Source: Bacillota bacterium
GTDB taxonomy: Bacteria; Bacillota; Bacilli; Paenibacillales; NBRC-103111
Direction of reading: 5' to 3'
Length of the DNA: 64,000 nucleotides
Assembly: GCA_023386955.1 (NCBI GenBank)
Contig: JAEWIS010000061.1
Coordinates: forward strand, 62,001 to 126,000
Numbering within the stretch: the first letter of the stretch is position 1; the number at the start of each line of letters is the position of its first letter. The notes under the pieces are model-generated. The model saw only the letters and a list, made by a program, of their open reading frames with translations. It was not told the origin of the DNA and searched no databases. The position numbers and the translations under genes were made by a program. Positions 1 to 7,871 of this stretch are shown piece by piece.

Positions 1-637
1 TCACGATAAGCAGGAAATCATCCTCAAACAGGATGTTCAAGTCATGCCAATCCGGCTCCATTCCCAGCCGTTCCTTGGGAAACAGCCGCAGCTTCAGCAG
101 ATTGCCGCTTTTCTGGATGGCGTTATCCTGAAGGAACTTGCTTGCCATCTTGGGAGGCAAAGGAAGAAAACGCAGCATCGCCGATGCCGGGGCAGTGCCG
201 TATTGTTCCGGCAGACGGATCTCATACCACTCGCCCTTGCGGCGACCTGTGAGCGATAAAGCGCTGCCCGCTTCCGGACGCAGAGTGGGGGAGCCTTGAC
301 CGGCAGCTGCCGGGGATGCCCCGCGGCGCCGGTCGTAACCGGTTCCTGCAGCGGAAGGGCTGCGGCGCCCGTCACGCCCGCCTGCTCTTGGCCCGCGCTG
401 TCCTTCGGCTTCAGGCGATTGCCGTCCGTGGGCGGCTCCTGCCGCTGCTTGTCCGCCGCTGCGGTAGTCCGGGCTCCCGTAGGCGCTGCCCGGGGCTGCT
501 TGCCGTTGTCTCTTGCCCCGGCCTTCTTGTTGGTGCCGTTCGGCACCGCGGCGGGCAGGGCGGTTCTTATCGGATTGTTGTTTATGGGAAGAGGAGCCGG
601 ACCTGCGGCCGTTCTCCGGATTCCGTTTGTTTGCCAT
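1..637 (-). CDS. RluA-family pseudouridine synthase, N-terminal part (cut by window edge)
   Basis: The reading frame starts at an ATG whose complement lies at 635-637, preceded by AGGTGG about 8 bases upstream, and stays open to the left edge, giving 212 residues. The last visible residues, LNILFEDDFLLIV, match the segment that opens the catalytic domain of RluA-type enzymes, which convert uridine to pseudouridine in rRNA or tRNA. The segment before it (GEWYEIRLP, then FLQDNAIQKSGNLLKLRLF) resembles their N-terminal S4-like region. The first ~130 residues are low-complexity and rich in Arg, Gly, Gln and Ala, an unusual extension for this family. The catalytic Asp lies outside the window, so the exact subfamily cannot be named. 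The family call rests on a short but characteristic stretch. Confidence 0.75.
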   Translation of the reverse strand, partial: MANKRNPENGRRSGSSSHKQQSDKNRPARRGAERHQQEGRGKRQRQAAPGSAYGSPDYRSGGQAAAGAAHGRQSPEAEGQRGPRAGGRDGRRSPSAAGTGYDRRRGASPAAAGQGSPTLRPEAGSALSLTGRRKGEWYEIRLPEQYGTAPASAMLRFLPLPPKMASKFLQDNAIQKSGNLLKLRLFPKERLGMEPDWHDLNILFEDDFLLIV

Positions 638-799
638 GTGAAACCACCTGTTCTAGTGTGATAAGCTATTAAAAGCTACCTGTATCATGACATAATCCGC
701 GTCTGCATACAAGGTTTGGCTTCGGTTCCCATACACATGGTCGGCCTCTATCTGGGTTTTGGCCAGTAGAGCGTGTGTGTTTGCAGAGGAGTCTGGTCG

Positions 800-835
800 G
801 TTTATGGAGGTGCCCAGCAGTTTATGGAGGTGCCC
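800..835. repeat. Short direct repeat, 16 bp twice
   Basis: The 16-mer GTTTATGGAGGTGCCC occurs at 800-815 and again at 820-835, separated by four bases. It sits just left of the larger inverted repeat module. No gene covers it and no function is evident. Confidence 0.8.
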
Positions 836-838
836 GCT

Positions 839-1025
839 GTAACGGAACTATGCAGCTCTTAAACGCCTAATTCCCCTTTGTTGGCGCTCTAACGGAACTG
901 AGGCGCTGTTACAGGCACAATTTCGTCAATTGGAGCGTTCTGCAGCCTTTAAGAGTCACTGAGTTCCGTTAAAATTAAAAACCGCCCATTTTACCCGTCT
1001 AAAGGTCGCTGGGTTCCGTTACACT
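839..1025. repeat. Intergenic inverted repeat module (TAACGG type), copy 1
   Basis: The stretch between the pseudouridine synthase and catB holds no gene. Two forward units beginning TAACGGAACT start at about 840 and 890, and two reverse units ending AGTTCCGTTA or GGTTCCGTTA end at about 971 and 1021. Both spacings are 50 bp, and the arms can fold on each other. Similar modules lie at 24471-24704 and 51026-51212. Just right of it, at 1047-1084, a separate imperfect hairpin has CCCCGG/CCGCGGGG-like ends and an AAAAAT/ATTTTT core. Confidence 0.75.
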
Positions 1026-1161
1026 TCCCGGTATCGATCGACCTACCCCGGAAAAAATAGCTAAAACGATTTTTACCGCGGGGAAAGGATAGCTCCGGAG
1101 GCCAAAAGAGGGTAAGCTGAAAACGGAATAATACTAACCATCCAAAACGGGGGTTCATAAA

Positions 1162-1788
1162 ATGGCCAATGTGTTCGAGCACTGGACCAAAAGCTATGTG
1201 CTGAAGGATCATATCACCAACAAAAATATCATTGCAGGCGATTACTCGTATTACTCCGGGTTCTACCACCAGCAGCATTTTGAGGATTATTGCGTCCGTT
1301 ATTTGTCGCCTGACCGGGATGATGTGGACCGGCTTGTCATCGGCAGATATTGCTCCATCGGGTCCGGCGCTGTATTTATCATGTGCGGTAATCAGGGGCA
1401 CCGGATGGATTGGGTCACCACCTATCCGTTCTACTACACGCCGGATCTGTATGAGGGGGCGGAAAACGGCTATTTGGCCAAAGGTGATACGGTCATTGGC
1501 AATGATGTGTGGATCGGCACCGAGGCCATGATTATGCCCGGAATCACCATTGGGGACGGGGCGGTCATCGCCTCGCGTGCTGTGGTCACCAAGGATGTTC
1601 CGCCGTTTGCCGTAGTGGGCGGCAATCCGGCCAAGGTGATCCGGCAGCGCTTCAGTGACGAAGAGATCCAGCTTCTCCAGGAAACCAAGTGGTGGGAGAG
1701 AGACATCGAAACCGTAAAGACTCTGATTCCATTGCTGACGTCCAACAAGATCGAAGAGTTAGCCAATAAACTACGCAGCCTTACGTAA
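1162..1788 (+). CDS. catB: Type B chloramphenicol (xenobiotic) acetyltransferase
   Basis: The 208-residue product matches the CatB/Vat xenobiotic acetyltransferases, which move acetyl from acetyl-CoA to hydroxyl groups of drugs such as chloramphenicol or streptogramin A. Recognisable family segments are YSYYSGFYH near residue 30, [19 protein letters not shown] around 53-72, GNQGHRMDW near 78-86 with the catalytic His, and the left-handed beta-helix hexapeptide repeats [24 protein letters not shown]. The length is normal for the family. The SD is the G-rich run about 8 bases before ATG. The gene stands alone and ends in a hairpin. Substrate cannot be read from sequence; chromosomal homologues in soil bacilli are often of unproven activity. 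Confidence 0.9.
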   Translation: MANVFEHWTKSYVLKDHITNKNIIAGDYSYYSGFYHQQHFEDYCVRYLSPDRDDVDRLVIGRYCSIGSGAVFIMCGNQGHRMDWVTTYPFYYTPDLYEGAENGYLAKGDTVIGNDVWIGTEAMIMPGITIGDGAVIASRAVVTKDVPPFAVVGGNPAKVIRQRFSDEEIQLLQETKWWERDIETVKTLIPLLTSNKIEELANKLRSLT

Positions 1789-1838
1789 AAATTCTGCCCC
1801 CTAGGGTGTGTCTTCAAACTCCGAGGGGAGCAGATTTT
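1787..1838 (+). terminator. Hairpin after catB
   Basis: A left arm reading AAATTCTGCCCCC starts at the catB stop codon and pairs imperfectly with GGGGAGCAGATTTT at 1825-1838. The T-run is short. It lies between two convergent genes and may serve both. Confidence 0.45.
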
Positions 1839-1904
1839 GGTGAATGTTCGTTCCAGGCAAGGCACTTTTGTGAAGGCGTACCGGGGGTACGTCTATCCCT
1901 CAGC

Positions 1905-2474
1905 TTACAAATATGTATTTAATTCTTGAATCAATTCTTGTTTATTGGTTTCAATATAATTAATTAGCTTGTCAAATACATTCTCTTCTTGTTGATACAA
2001 ATAAAAATTCTCAGATGCTTTTTCAATTTGGTCAATGATTTCAATATCGGTTATTCTATGTGTTTGCATAAAATTACTAATCTCATATTGATTCAGGCAT
2101 TGCAAATCATCATTCAGTAGCCTTGTATTAAGGCTATTGTTTTTAAGTATTTTTTTGATAGTTTTTAATGCATCAGCATCTTTATAAGCATTAATCCGTT
2201 CTAATATTTCTATCGTCTCTTTTATGTATTTGCCACTCGAATTCTCTAAAAACCCTAAAACTCCGTTCATATTTAACTCCGTATCGAGTTCTATAAGCAG
2301 TATGATGTCCAGTAAAAGTCTCGGTAGTTTGGGAAAGACCGCTTCATCTCTAAAATCATTGTTTTCATCATTATACAGATTTGAATACACATAATTAATC
2401 AACTCGTCTGCTGAGGTATTAGAAAGATCTCCGCTATTAGGTAATAATCTAAGTATTTGTTCTTTAAAAGTCAT
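1905..2474 (-). CDS. DMP19/DUF4375-like protein, orphan immunity type
   Basis: This 189-residue, cytoplasmic, all-helical-looking protein has no signal peptide. Its middle (LELDTELN-like segment, then GFLENSSGKYIKETIEILE at about 85-105) matches the DMP19/DUF4375 pattern, in which an 'N-S-S-G-x-Y' motif precedes an amphipathic helix. Members often occur near toxin-immunity or contact-dependent systems, but their molecular role is not settled. The SD is GGGAGGGC about 6 bases before ATG. It lies downstream of the SMI1/KNR4 gene on the same strand with an 87-base gap, so the two may be cotranscribed. The coding sequence is strikingly AT-rich beside its neighbours, which suggests recent acquisition. 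No toxin gene is adjacent. Confidence 0.65.
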   Translation of the reverse strand: MTFKEQILRLLPNSGDLSNTSADELINYVYSNLYNDENNDFRDEAVFPKLPRLLLDIILLIELDTELNMNGVLGFLENSSGKYIKETIEILERINAYKDADALKTIKKILKNNSLNTRLLNDDLQCLNQYEISNFMQTHRITDIEIIDQIEKASENFYLYQQEENVFDKLINYIETNKQELIQELNTYL

Positions 2475-2561
2475 TCTATTGCCCTCCCAAGAGTTATTTA
2501 AGATAGTGAGCGGCTTTGACCCAGGACCGGGTGGTATGCTTTCAAAATTCGGTATGAAACA

Positions 2562-3245
2562 TTATTTGCTTTTGCGCTTCTCTTTTTTCTTTTTCTCCTC
2601 GGCTTCTAATTTCTCCCGGGCTAATTTCATGCTTTCAATAAAACCCTCCCGCATGCTTTCTCTTACAATGACGGCACTAACCTTTTTTATTTCCGCTGCC
2701 TCTTCCATTCGCAGACTCCTGATAAAATCCATAAAAGAATCCGCTACAACGTAGAGGTTTTCCCAATAATCATCTATCGAGGTGATACCATTCAAATCCA
2801 TTTGCAGCATGATTTTTGCAGCCAGCTCATTTTCATGATCCCAATAGTAGATTCTTCCTTCCGCTGCTCCGCTTAATCCCATACAAATCAGATTCCCTGT
2901 AAGATCCGCAGCAATGGGTAAAAGGGATGACGGCATTCTTTCATAATAATCCTTCATATGTTGTTCCAGGCTATCAGATCCATCGACAGCAACCAAGAAT
3001 GAACCGAATGAAAGCATATTGTCCTTGTCCGCCCGCGGTACGGATTCTATCGCCCGATATTGAATATCGTATTCAGGCGAACCATTCTCATACAGCAAAA
3101 GGAAGTGCCTGTACAGCTCCGGAATAGACAGTTTATAGTGTTTTTCCAGCTTTTTAAGCCTTTTTTCATCAATCTTTTCCTCGCTTTGGGTAAATCCCAG
3201 TTTTGCCAATCGTTCAATCATTTCCGTTACAAGAAGCTCCGTCAT
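2562..3245 (-). CDS. SMI1/KNR4 (SUKH) domain protein
   Basis: A 227-residue protein is read from ATG at 3243-3245, where GGAGG lies 9 bases upstream; a longer upstream reading lacks a ribosome site and looks spurious. Residues ~20-70 (EEKIDEKRLKKLEKHYKLSIP, then PELYRHFLLLYENG) are the typical start of a SUKH/SMI1_KNR4 domain. ENLYVVADSFMDFIRSL near 170 is its typical end. SUKH proteins act as immunity proteins for secreted nuclease toxins, with other uses known. The C-terminus is a long Lys/Glu-rich helix ending KKKKEKRKSK. It precedes the DMP19-like gene, and both are poorer in GC than the flanks. Confidence 0.75.
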   Translation of the reverse strand: MTELLVTEMIERLAKLGFTQSEEKIDEKRLKKLEKHYKLSIPELYRHFLLLYENGSPEYDIQYRAIESVPRADKDNMLSFGSFLVAVDGSDSLEQHMKDYYERMPSSLLPIAADLTGNLICMGLSGAAEGRIYYWDHENELAAKIMLQMDLNGITSIDDYWENLYVVADSFMDFIRSLRMEEAAEIKKVSAVIVRESMREGFIESMKLAREKLEAEEKKKKEKRKSK

Positions 3246-3371
3246 TATCAATGTCCTCCAATTATTAACATATGTCCAGTATACGATTATCTGTGCAGCT
3301 TTGATAGATACGTTTCCTTTAAGCCAAAAATCTGATAGCGTCCAAATGGAAACAACCTGACGAAACAACGG

Positions 3372-3400
3372 TTGACATTCTGATGGCTTTGCGGTATAAC
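3372..3400 (+). promoter_or_regulatory. Sigma-A type promoter of ileS
   Basis: TTGACA at 3372-3377 and TATAAC at 3395-3400 are separated by 17 bases. Transcription would begin about 7 bases later, just before the T-box leader. Confidence 0.8.
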
Positions 3401-3435
3401 TGGCAATAATCAATATTTTTAAACTGATATAACAT

Positions 3436-3698
3436 TCAAATTCGCTGACGAGAACAAATAAGCTGTTGCCCGATCCCCAGAGAGTTGGCCCCGTGCTGAA
3501 AGCCAACGTTCAGGAAACAGCCGAATATCCTCTCCGAGAAGGAAGGCTGAACGAAAGTAAGCCGACCCGGAATCCCCGCCGTTACAAGGGCCGCGTATGA
3601 ACACGTACGCCGGAACAGCGCCGCACGGGCTTTTGATGCCAGCGGAACGAGGGTGGTAGCGCGAGAGCAATCTCGTCCCTTAGGGGACGGGATTTTTT
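3436..3698 (+). promoter_or_regulatory. T-box leader (Ile) of ileS
   Basis: The leader ahead of ileS has the conserved T-box sequence GAACGAGGGTGGTAGCGCG at about 3646-3664, followed by a terminator helix. Further upstream are stem I elements (AGAGAGTTGGCC and CTGAAAGCCAAC). The likely specifier is ATC at 3527-3529, inside CCGAATATCC, which matches isoleucine. Uncharged tRNA-Ile would pair with the specifier and the T-box and so prevent termination. The start boundary is approximate. Confidence 0.9.
3671..3698 (+). terminator. T-box regulated terminator
   Basis: TCTCGTCCC pairs with GGGACGGGA around a short loop and is followed by seven T. Its left arm overlaps the region that would pair in the antiterminator with the T-box bases. 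Confidence 0.85.
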
Positions 3699-3735
3699 TG
3701 TTTTCCGGCCAAAAAAAGAAAGGATGAGCATACAA

Positions 3736-6700
3736 ATGAAAACCGTCGATGTGAAGGAAAAGGCCCGGCAACGGGAATTGCGGGTGCTGGCGCAATGGCA
3801 GAAGGAGGATACCTTCAGCAGGTCCATCACCAACCGGCAGGGCAGCCCCCGGTTCGTGTTCTACGAAGGACCTCCTACCGCTAACGGCAAGCCCCATATC
3901 GGGCATGTGCTGGGACGTGTAATCAAGGATTTTATCGGCCGGTACAAAACCATGTCCGGTTACCAGGTCATCCGCAAGGCAGGCTGGGACACTCATGGGC
4001 TGCCGGTGGAGCTTGGAGTCCAGAAGCAGCTGGGCATCTCCGGCAAGCAGGAGATTGAGACGTACGGCGTCGCCCGATTTGTGGAGGATTGCAAAGCCAG
4101 TGTCTTCGAATACGAGCGCCAGTGGCGGGAGCTGACAGAGGCCATCGCCTATTGGACGGATTTGGATCATCCCTACGTCACCCTGGATAACGATTACATC
4201 GAAAGCGTCTGGCATCTTCTGTCCACCATCCACAAGAAGGGTTTGCTGTATAAGGGTCACCGGGTGAGCCCATATTGCCCCTGCTGCCAGACGACACTCA
4301 GCTCCCACGAGGTTGCCCAGGGGTATGAGGACGTTAAGGATTTGAGCGCTACCGTGAAGTTTCCCAGCAAGGAGAACGGGCTGGTATTCCTGGCCTGGAC
4401 CACCACCCCGTGGACGCTGCCCGGCAATATTGCTCTAGCGGTGAACAAGGACATGGATTATGCTCTTGCCCGCCAGCAGGGAGAAACCTACGTGGTCGCC
4501 TTGAATCTGGTGGAAAAGGTGCTGAAGACAGATTATGAGATTCTATCCGTGAAGAAGGGTGCGGAACTGGTAGGCATGGCCTACGAGCCTCCTTTTGACA
4601 GCATCAAAGGTGCAAACGGCTTCCGTGTGGTGGATGCGGATTATGTCAGCGACACCAGCGGCACCGGAATTGTGCACACCGCCCCGGCCCACGGCGAAGA
4701 GGATTACAGAACCGTCCAGAAGCATGGGCTGGACTTTCATAATGTGGTGGATACGGCCGGTCGGTATACAGCTCAGGTGGAGGAATTCCAGGGGCGTTTT
4801 GTAAAGGATTGCGATGTGGATGTGGTGCGTTATCTGGCCGAAAAGGGACTGCTGTACGCCAAGGAGCGCTACGAGCACAGCTACCCCTTCTGCTGGCGCT
4901 GCAAATCTCCCTTGCTCTACTACGCCACTGAAAGCTGGTTCATCCGGACCACGGCGGTGAAGGAGCAATTGATCGAGAATAACAGCCGCATCGAATGGTA
5001 TCCCGGCCACTTGAAGGAGGGGCGCTTCGGGCGTTTCCTGGAGGAGCTGGTGGATTGGAATATCAGCCGCAACCGGTATTGGGGAACGCCGCTGAATGTG
5101 TGGGTGTGCCCGGACTGCGGCAAGGAATCGGCGCCGGGCAGCCGCCGGGAGCTCCGGGAATGGGCTGCGGGGCCTGTGCCGGAGGAGTTGGAGCTGCACA
5201 AGCCTTATGTGGACGGAATTAAGCTGCGCTGCTCCTGCGGCGGGCTGATGGAACGGACCTCCGAGGTGATTGATGTCTGGTTTGACAGCGGGTCCATGCC
5301 TTTTGCCCAGTATCATTATCCGTTCGGCGATGGAGAAACCTTCCGGGAGCAATATCCCGCCGACATGATCTGTGAGGGGATTGACCAAACCCGGGGCTGG
5401 TTCTTCAGCCTGCTGGCCATCTCCACCCTGTATAACGGCCAGGCGCCGTACAAAGCGGTAATTTCCACCGGCCATGTGTTAGATGAGAACGGATTGAAGA
5501 TGTCCAAAAGCAAGGGCAATGTCATCGATCCGTGGGAAATCATCGAGGAATACGGGGCCGATGCCTTCCGCTGGGCGTTCCTGTCGGACAGCGCACCGTG
5601 GAGCAGCAAACGCTTCTCCCGCCAGATTGTGGCAGACGCTAAATCCAAGGTGGTGGATACCATCCAGAATGTCCATGCCTTCTATGCCCTGTACGCTTCC
5701 ATCGACGGCTACCGTCCGGAGGCTCATCTGGTAAAGCAGCCGAAGCATGATTTGGACCGGTGGATCCTCTCCCGGCTGAATACCCTGCTGCTTCAGGTGG
5801 AAAAAGGACTGGAGGCCAATGATTTCCTTAATCCCGCCCGGCTGATCGAAGCCTTCGTGGATGAGCTGAGCAACTGGTATCTGCGCCGCTCCCGGGAGCG
5901 TTTCTGGGCGGACGGCCTTCCAGAGGATAAGCTGGAGGCCTATCAGACCCTGCGGCAGGTGCTGCTGACTCTGGCCCGGATGACGGCTCCCTATATGCCA
6001 TTTTTGGCCGAGGAGCTGTACGGAAATCTGGGTGGGGAGGGAAGCGTTCATCTGGCGGATTATCCCCGCGGTGACGCTGCCCTGTCGGATTCCGGGCTGG
6101 AAGAGCAAATGGAAACCGTCCGTCAGGTGGTGGAGCTAGCCCGCAATATTCGCAATGAAACGGGACTCAAAACCCGGCAGCCCTTGTCCCGCCTGCTTCT
6201 CGTAATGGAACAGCCCTTGTCCGTGGATAGATTCGGCGCCATCATCCAAGAAGAGATCAACGTCAAGAAGATTCAGGTTTTGGAGGAGGATGCCGAAATG
6301 GTGGATCTGTCCTTCAAGCTCAATCTCAAGCTGGCAGGCAGAACCTATGGACCCTTGGTGGGACCAATCCAGCAGGCCTTGAAGTTGTTGGCAGGAGATA
6401 CGGCTCGCCAAACGTTGAAGGATGGTTTTGTTGAGGTGGTGGTGGAGGCGAGGACGGTCCGGTTATCCATGGAGGAGCTTCTCGTAGAAAAGAAGGCTAA
6501 GGACGGCTTAGCCTCCGCATCCGGCTATGGCATTACCGCGGCGCTGGATACAGCGCTGACCGCTGAGCTGATCGAAGAGGGCCTTGTCCGGGAGGTGGTG
6601 CGGATTATCCAGGATTACCGCAAGAAGCTGGAGCTTCCCATTGACAAAAGAGTGCTTTTGGTGATGGATGCAGGCCGGTCGCTGGCTTTGGCTTTGGAGC

Positions 6701-6816
6701 ATTTCGAGGGGGTGCTGCGGGAGAGTGTCCTGCTGTCCGGCATACGGTATGCCCGGGAGGATGGGATGGAGGAGTTTGCCGTAGGAGCGGATATGCTGCG
6801 GCTAAAATTGGAGTAG
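3736..6816 (+). CDS. ileS: Isoleucyl-tRNA synthetase, type 2 (long form)
   Basis: The enzyme charges tRNA-Ile with isoleucine in the cytoplasm. The HIGH motif (NGKPHIGHVLGR) is near residue 53 and KMSKS (GLKMSKSKGN) near 588. A CP1 editing domain with TTPWTLPGN lies between them, and an anticodon-binding domain begins around 660. The protein is about 1026 residues, longer than the ~920-residue Bacillus housekeeping form. Its C-terminus resembles the eukaryote-like type 2 IleRS rather than the zinc-finger end of type 1. An ATG at 3724 directly abuts AAAGAAAGG, so the ATG at 3736 is the more plausible start. It is under T-box control. Type 2 enzymes are often insensitive to mupirocin; whether a type 1 copy exists elsewhere is unknown. 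Confidence 0.95.
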   Translation: MKTVDVKEKARQRELRVLAQWQKEDTFSRSITNRQGSPRFVFYEGPPTANGKPHIGHVLGRVIKDFIGRYKTMSGYQVIRKAGWDTHGLPVELGVQKQLGISGKQEIETYGVARFVEDCKASVFEYERQWRELTEAIAYWTDLDHPYVTLDNDYIESVWHLLSTIHKKGLLYKGHRVSPYCPCCQTTLSSHEVAQGYEDVKDLSATVKFPSKENGLVFLAWTTTPWTLPGNIALAVNKDMDYALARQQGETYVVALNLVEKVLKTDYEILSVKKGAELVGMAYEPPFDSIKGANGFRVVDADYVSDTSGTGIVHTAPAHGEEDYRTVQKHGLDFHNVVDTAGRYTAQVEEFQGRFVKDCDVDVVRYLAEKGLLYAKERYEHSYPFCWRCKSPLLYYATESWFIRTTAVKEQLIENNSRIEWYPGHLKEGRFGRFLEELVDWNISRNRYWGTPLNVWVCPDCGKESAPGSRRELREWAAGPVPEELELHKPYVDGIKLRCSCGGLMERTSEVIDVWFDSGSMPFAQYHYPFGDGETFREQYPADMICEGIDQTRGWFFSLLAISTLYNGQAPYKAVISTGHVLDENGLKMSKSKGNVIDPWEIIEEYGADAFRWAFLSDSAPWSSKRFSRQIVADAKSKVVDTIQNVHAFYALYASIDGYRPEAHLVKQPKHDLDRWILSRLNTLLLQVEKGLEANDFLNPARLIEAFVDELSNWYLRRSRERFWADGLPEDKLEAYQTLRQVLLTLARMTAPYMPFLAEELYGNLGGEGSVHLADYPRGDAALSDSGLEEQMETVRQVVELARNIRNETGLKTRQPLSRLLLVMEQPLSVDRFGAIIQEEINVKKIQVLEEDAEMVDLSFKLNLKLAGRTYGPLVGPIQQALKLLAGDTARQTLKDGFVEVVVEARTVRLSMEELLVEKKAKDGLASASGYGITAALDTALTAELIEEGLVREVVRIIQDYRKKLELPIDKRVLLVMDAGRSLALALEHFEGVLRESVLLSGIRYAREDGMEEFAVGADMLRLKLE

Positions 6817-6901
6817 ACTTCCATTTTGGGAAGCTGTAAAATAGCGGGAAGGTTTATTCATAGAATTCTTAGATAGAATCGGTGGCGGGAGGTTGTTGTC
6901 G

Positions 6902-7738
6902 GTGATCAGATTGGCAAACAAGGATTATGGGAAGGCGGAGGAGGCGCTCCGCCGTCTGCCCATTAATACAATGTTCGCGCAGAGCGTGCTTCGGGAATGT
7001 GTGGACGGAGAGGTATACGCGGACCGGGAAACTGAGCCGGAGGCTTTTTATGTGGCGCATCCATACGGAATGGCACTGTTGTTCGGAAAGTCGGGCAGCA
7101 GCGAATTTGAGGAGGAGCTGGCCAAACGCCTGACCAATGCGGATGGAAGCCGGTCTAAGCCGGAATGGCTTCAGACGGAGCCGGAGGCGGGGTGGGACAT
7201 TGTGATGGGTTCGGTGATGCAGGCCCATCATGCGTTGTTGGCGGAAGCCGGACTGCCGGAGGATGGGGATCGGGCCATCTGGAAGAATACCCGGGTTAAC
7301 TTCCGTTTTGATCCCGCCAAGTATGAAGTGGCCAAACAAACCCACCTGCAACGGGAGCACAACATTGTGCGGACCACAGGAGAGCTGTTCCACCGGCAGC
7401 CTGGGGCGGTTGTGCCCCGCTTTTATTTCAGGAATGAGGAGCAATTCGTTAACGAGGGAGTTGGCTTCACGGCACTGAACGGAGGTGAGCCGGCGGCAAC
7501 GGCCTTCTCCGCCTTCCGCAACGAGACAAGGCTGGAGATCGGCATTGAAGCCTCGGAGGGTTTCCGCGGCAAGGGTTATGCCTTTGCGGTATGCTCGGCG
7601 CTGATCGATTATTGTCTGGAGAACGGCCTGGAGCCCGTCTGGTCCTGCCGCCTGGAGAACGATGCCTCATACCGTCTGGCCCAGAAGCTGGGTTTTGTAC
7701 CTACTTTGACACTTCCGTATTACCGGCTGCCCATGTAA
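6902..7738 (+). CDS. GNAT acetyltransferase (ZmaR-like family)
   Basis: The product of about 279 residues has a two-part layout. An N-terminal half has little similarity to classical GNAT. The C-terminal half carries the acetyl-CoA signature: IGIEASEGFRGKGYAFAV holds the R/Q-x-x-G-x-G/A loop, followed by ENDASYRLAQKLGF. This layout fits the GNAT_acetyltran family that includes the zwittermicin resistance protein ZmaR. I chose GTG at 6902 because GGGAGG lies 9 bases before it; TTG at 6893 sits too close. The gene follows ileS by 85 bases and could be read through from it. The substrate is unknown. Confidence 0.75.
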   Translation: MIRLANKDYGKAEEALRRLPINTMFAQSVLRECVDGEVYADRETEPEAFYVAHPYGMALLFGKSGSSEFEEELAKRLTNADGSRSKPEWLQTEPEAGWDIVMGSVMQAHHALLAEAGLPEDGDRAIWKNTRVNFRFDPAKYEVAKQTHLQREHNIVRTTGELFHRQPGAVVPRFYFRNEEQFVNEGVGFTALNGGEPAATAFSAFRNETRLEIGIEASEGFRGKGYAFAVCSALIDYCLENGLEPVWSCRLENDASYRLAQKLGFVPTLTLPYYRLPM

Positions 7739-7771
7739 GCATATGTCCATAGGAACATCCAACAAAAATGT

Positions 7772-7805
7772 AGACAGGCAGCAGCTATTGCTGTCTGTCT
7801 TTGTA
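7772..7805 (+). terminator. Terminator after the GNAT gene
   Basis: AGACAGGCAGCAG pairs with GCTGTCTGTCT around a CTATT loop, followed by a T-rich tail. Confidence 0.7.
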
Positions 7806-7819
7806 TGCGGAAATATCCA

Positions 7820-7850
7820 TTGACTTTGACGCTGCGTCAAGTGGTACTAT
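7820..7850 (+). promoter_or_regulatory. MerR-class promoter with operator in a 19-bp spacer
   Basis: TTGACT at 7820-7825 and TACTAT at 7845-7850 are 19 bases apart, longer than the usual 17. The spacer holds the palindrome TTGACGCTGCGTCAA at 7826-7840. An overlong spacer with the operator between the boxes is the hallmark of MerR-family control, so the downstream regulator probably controls itself. Confidence 0.8.
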
Positions 7851-7871
7851 TTTGATTATCGGGGAGGTGAA

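Noticed and set aside
94..546. 150-residue minus-strand frame at the left end
   Set aside because: It is in a different frame from the RluA gene that covers the same bases and has ribosome site, start and family motif. The composition bias of the RluA extension opens other frames.
839..1025. CRISPR or insertion sequence at the TAACGG modules
   Set aside because: Units occur in both orientations, diverge in sequence and contain no transposase or cas gene nearby.
2562..3506. 314-residue version of the SMI1/KNR4 protein
   Set aside because: The added N-terminus has no ribosome site and overlaps the ileS promoter and leader; the ATG at 3245 has a good GGAGG.
3436..5475. Antisense frames of 290 and 310 residues over the T-box and ileS
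   Set aside because: They lie opposite a T-box and an IleRS with HIGH and KMSKS motifs and resemble no protein.
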